DNA of 64,000 nt. It comes from Prevotella sp. MA2016. Its GTDB lineage: Bacteria; Bacteroidota; Bacteroidia; Bacteroidales; Bacteroidaceae. How positions within the stretch are numbered: position 1 is the stretch's first letter; each line of letters begins with the position of its first letter. The notes beneath the pieces are model-generated. The model saw nothing but the letters and a program-made list of their open reading frames with translations. It did not search any database and was not told where the DNA came from. Position numbers and translations under genes: made by a program. The stretch covers positions 558,001 to 622,000 of the forward strand of contig NZ_JHUW01000006.1 in NCBI RefSeq assembly GCF_000619825.1. Direction: 5' to 3'. This document shows positions 62,221-64,000 of the stretch, piece by piece.

Positions 62221-64000
62221 GTAGCTTCTTGTAGTAACCGTCTATATTCAGTAACTGCTCATGAGTGCCACGCTCCACAATCTTGCCATCATGCAGTACA
62301 CAGATCTCGTCAGCATTCTTGATAGTGCTCAGGCGATGGGCTATGGCCACTGTGGTGCGTGTCTTCATCAGGCGCTCCAGGGCATCCTGCACCAGGCGTT
62401 CGCTCTCAGTGTCGAGGGCAGATGTGGCTTCGTCGAGAATCAGAATCGGTGGGTTCTTCAGGATGGCACGCGCAATGCTGACACGCTGGCGCTGACCTCC
62501 TGAGAGGCGACCGCCACGATCACCGATGTTGGTGTCGAAACCTTGCTCCGATGCCATGATGAATTCGTAGGCATTGGCTATCTTTGCAGCTTCTTCTATC
62601 TGCTGTTGGGTGGCATTATCCACGCCAAAAGAGATATTGTTGCGGAAAGAGTCGTTGAAGAGGATGGCCTCCTGGTTCACATTGCCAATGAGCTGGCGCA
62701 GATCGTGGATGCCCAGATCTTTCACGTTGATGCCATCTATCAGCACCTCGCCCTCCTGTACATCATAATAGCGTGGTATCAGGTCAACCATCGTCGATTT
62801 GCCGCTTCCGCTCTGGCCCACCAAAGCAACGGTCTTTCCCTTAGGAATGGTGAGGTTGATATCCTTCAATACCCAAACCTCTCCATATTTGAAGCTCACA
62901 TGGCGGAACTCTATCTGATGCTCGAAAGCAGCGATATGCTTGGGCTGTGCTGGTTCCTGAATTGCGTTCTCGGCTTGCAGGATCTTGTCGATACGCTCCA
63001 TCGAGGCCAGTCCCTTGGGGATGTTATAACCAGCCTTTGAGAACTCCTTCAATGGTTGTATGATGCTATACAGGATGACCATATAATAAATAAAGGTAGG
63101 ACCCGTAATAGTCTGGTTGGTGAGCACCAGGATGCCGCCAAACCAGAGTACGATGATAATCATCACGGTACCTAAGAACTCGCTCATGGGGTGGGCCATC
63201 GACTGACGGATGTTCACCTTCATGATGTCGTTACGATAGGCGGTATTGATCTTGTCGAAACGCTGGTTCATCTTATCCTCGGCGCAGAAGGCTTTGATGA
63301 TGCGCAAGCCACCTAAAGTCTCCTCAACCTGACTCATGGTGTCGCTCCACAAGGCCTGTGCTTTAATGCTCTTCTGTTTCAGACGGCGACCAACAAGTCC
63401 CATAAACCAGCCGAAGATAGGCACAAACAGAATGGTGAACAGCGTGAGCTGCCATGACACAAAGAGTAGGGTAGAGAAATAAACGATGATAAGGATAGGA
63501 TTCTTGAACAGCATATCGAGACTTGACATGATACTGTTTTCCACTTCCTGCACATCGCCACTCATACGGGCTATGATATCACCCTTACGCTCTTCTGAGA
63601 AGAAACCTAAAGGCAGTGCATTAATCTTCTGATAGAGTTGGTTGCGGATGTCGCGCACAACACCTGTACGGATAGGGATAATCGTTGCCGACGACAAGAA
63701 ATAAGCCCCCGTCTTCATCGCTGTGGTGACAGCCAGGAAGATGCCGATAAGTAGCAGGGTGGTGGTTTGACCGTAGGCAGCTATCAACTGGGTGACGTAG
63801 TAGTTCATGTTGTTCATCAACACGCCCTGCACGTTACCCCAGTCCCATGCCATTACTGAGGTGGCTGCCTCTGCCTCGCCTGTCTGGAAAAGTATCTGCA
63901 GGATAGGTATCAGCGCCGCAAAAGAGAAGATATTCAGTACAGCCGATAGGATATTGAAGATGACCGACAATACCAGATATTTCTTATATGGCGGAACAAA
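62204..64000 (-). CDS. MsbA-like ABC exporter, 5' end outside the window
   Basis: Half-transporter with a fused membrane domain (about six helices) and nucleotide-binding domain, typical of lipid flippases such as MsbA. NBD motifs: Walker A GQSGSGKST, signature LSGGQRQR, Walker B ILILDEATSALD and the H-loop AHRLSTI. The frame continues to the window edge: ten more sense residues (VPPYKKYLV type) precede the in-frame TTG at 63970, so the true start is beyond 64000. Only a few residues seem to be missing. It heads the operon with the LtaS-like and ArnT-like genes. Confidence 0.93.
   Translation of the reverse strand, partial: FVPPYKKYLVLSVIFNILSAVLNIFSFAALIPILQILFQTGEAEAATSVMAWDWGNVQGVLMNNMNYYVTQLIAAYGQTTTLLLIGIFLAVTTAMKTGAYFLSSATIIPIRTGVVRDIRNQLYQKINALPLGFFSEERKGDIIARMSGDVQEVENSIMSSLDMLFKNPILIIVYFSTLLFVSWQLTLFTILFVPIFGWFMGLVGRRLKQKSIKAQALWSDTMSQVEETLGGLRIIKAFCAEDKMNQRFDKINTAYRNDIMKVNIRQSMAHPMSEFLGTVMIIIVLWFGGILVLTNQTITGPTFIYYMVILYSIIQPLKEFSKAGYNIPKGLASMERIDKILQAENAIQEPAQPKHIAAFEHQIEFRHVSFKYGEVWVLKDINLTIPKGKTVALVGQSGSGKSTMVDLIPRYYDVQEGEVLIDGINVKDLGIHDLRQLIGNVNQEAILFNDSFRNNISFGVDNATQQQIEEAAKIANAYEFIMASEQGFDTNIGDRGGRLSGGQRQRVSIARAILKNPPILILDEATSALDTESERLVQDALERLMKTRTTVAIAHRLSTIKNADEICVLHDGKIVERGTHEQLLNIDGYYKKLHEMQS

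Noticed and set aside
1..64000. tRNA or rRNA genes, prophage or transposase
   Set aside because: No cloverleaf-like segment, rRNA core sequence or transposase motif was seen in the intergenic spaces, though I could not run a dedicated search.

Overview
The window looks like a chromosomal segment of a Bacteroidota bacterium of the order Bacteroidales, most likely a Prevotella-type gut or rumen organism. Evidence: nearly every promoter I can place has the Bacteroidota -7 box TAnnTTTG; strong Shine-Dalgarno sites are rare; there is a SusC/SusD polysaccharide locus, two Oar-type TonB-dependent receptors, several FKBP-type lipoproteins, and families largely confined to this phylum (DUF4831, DUF4294). 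I saw no rRNA, tRNA, CRISPR array, transposase or prophage gene.

Layout. 1-4463: housekeeping operon (unknown helical protein, rpoN, PAP2-like membrane protein, purE, ispG). 4581-5273: sirtuin on the minus strand. 5453-7919: three tandem FKBP isomerases. 8044-11227: Lrp regulator, an unusual C26-M19 fusion hydrolase and an M28 glutaminyl-cyclase-like lipoprotein. 11236-13823 (minus): DUF4831 protein and NAD(P)HX repair enzyme. 13915-16231: hpt-adk-obgE. 16374-22407: Oar-like receptor, OB-fold/BACON lipoprotein and secreted endonuclease I, a possible extracellular nucleic-acid-handling set. 22408-22828: gene-free, with a 22-bp periodic palindrome array and a 151-bp element bounded by a perfect 21-bp inverted repeat. 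22829-26131: second Oar-like receptor. 26251-35815: small polysaccharide utilization locus (SusR-like regulator, SusC, SusD, GH31) bracketed exactly by two identical 58-bp direct repeats. 36000-40114: glycyl-tRNA synthetase, a surface-type FKBP lipoprotein, and an AAA ATPase plus DUF4435 pair that resembles the two-gene core of PARIS-type anti-phage systems. 40189-46616 (minus): manA, trkH, trkA, dxs, DUF4294. 46728-64000: cell-envelope region with a helix-hairpin-helix barrel protein, glycosyltransferases, GtrA, a deletion scar holding two broken genes, an aminotransferase-LicC-LicD set, WaaP-like kinase, LpxL-like acyltransferase, deacetylase, ArnC-like GT2, two LtaS/EptA-like transferases, an ArnT-like transferase and an MsbA-like ABC exporter (cut by the window end).

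How the genes fit together. The last 15 kb reads as a lipid A or surface-glycan decoration centre: an exporter, a late acyltransferase, a sugar kinase, a possible ArnC/ArnD/ArnT-like route that would load, deacetylate and transfer an undecaprenyl-linked aminosugar, two phospho-alcohol transferases, and a LicC/LicD pair that may add a CDP-activated aminoalcohol phosphate. The Sus locus imports and cleaves an alpha-linked glycan under its own membrane-bound AraC-type regulator. These functional readings are inferences from family membership and gene order; no search was run.
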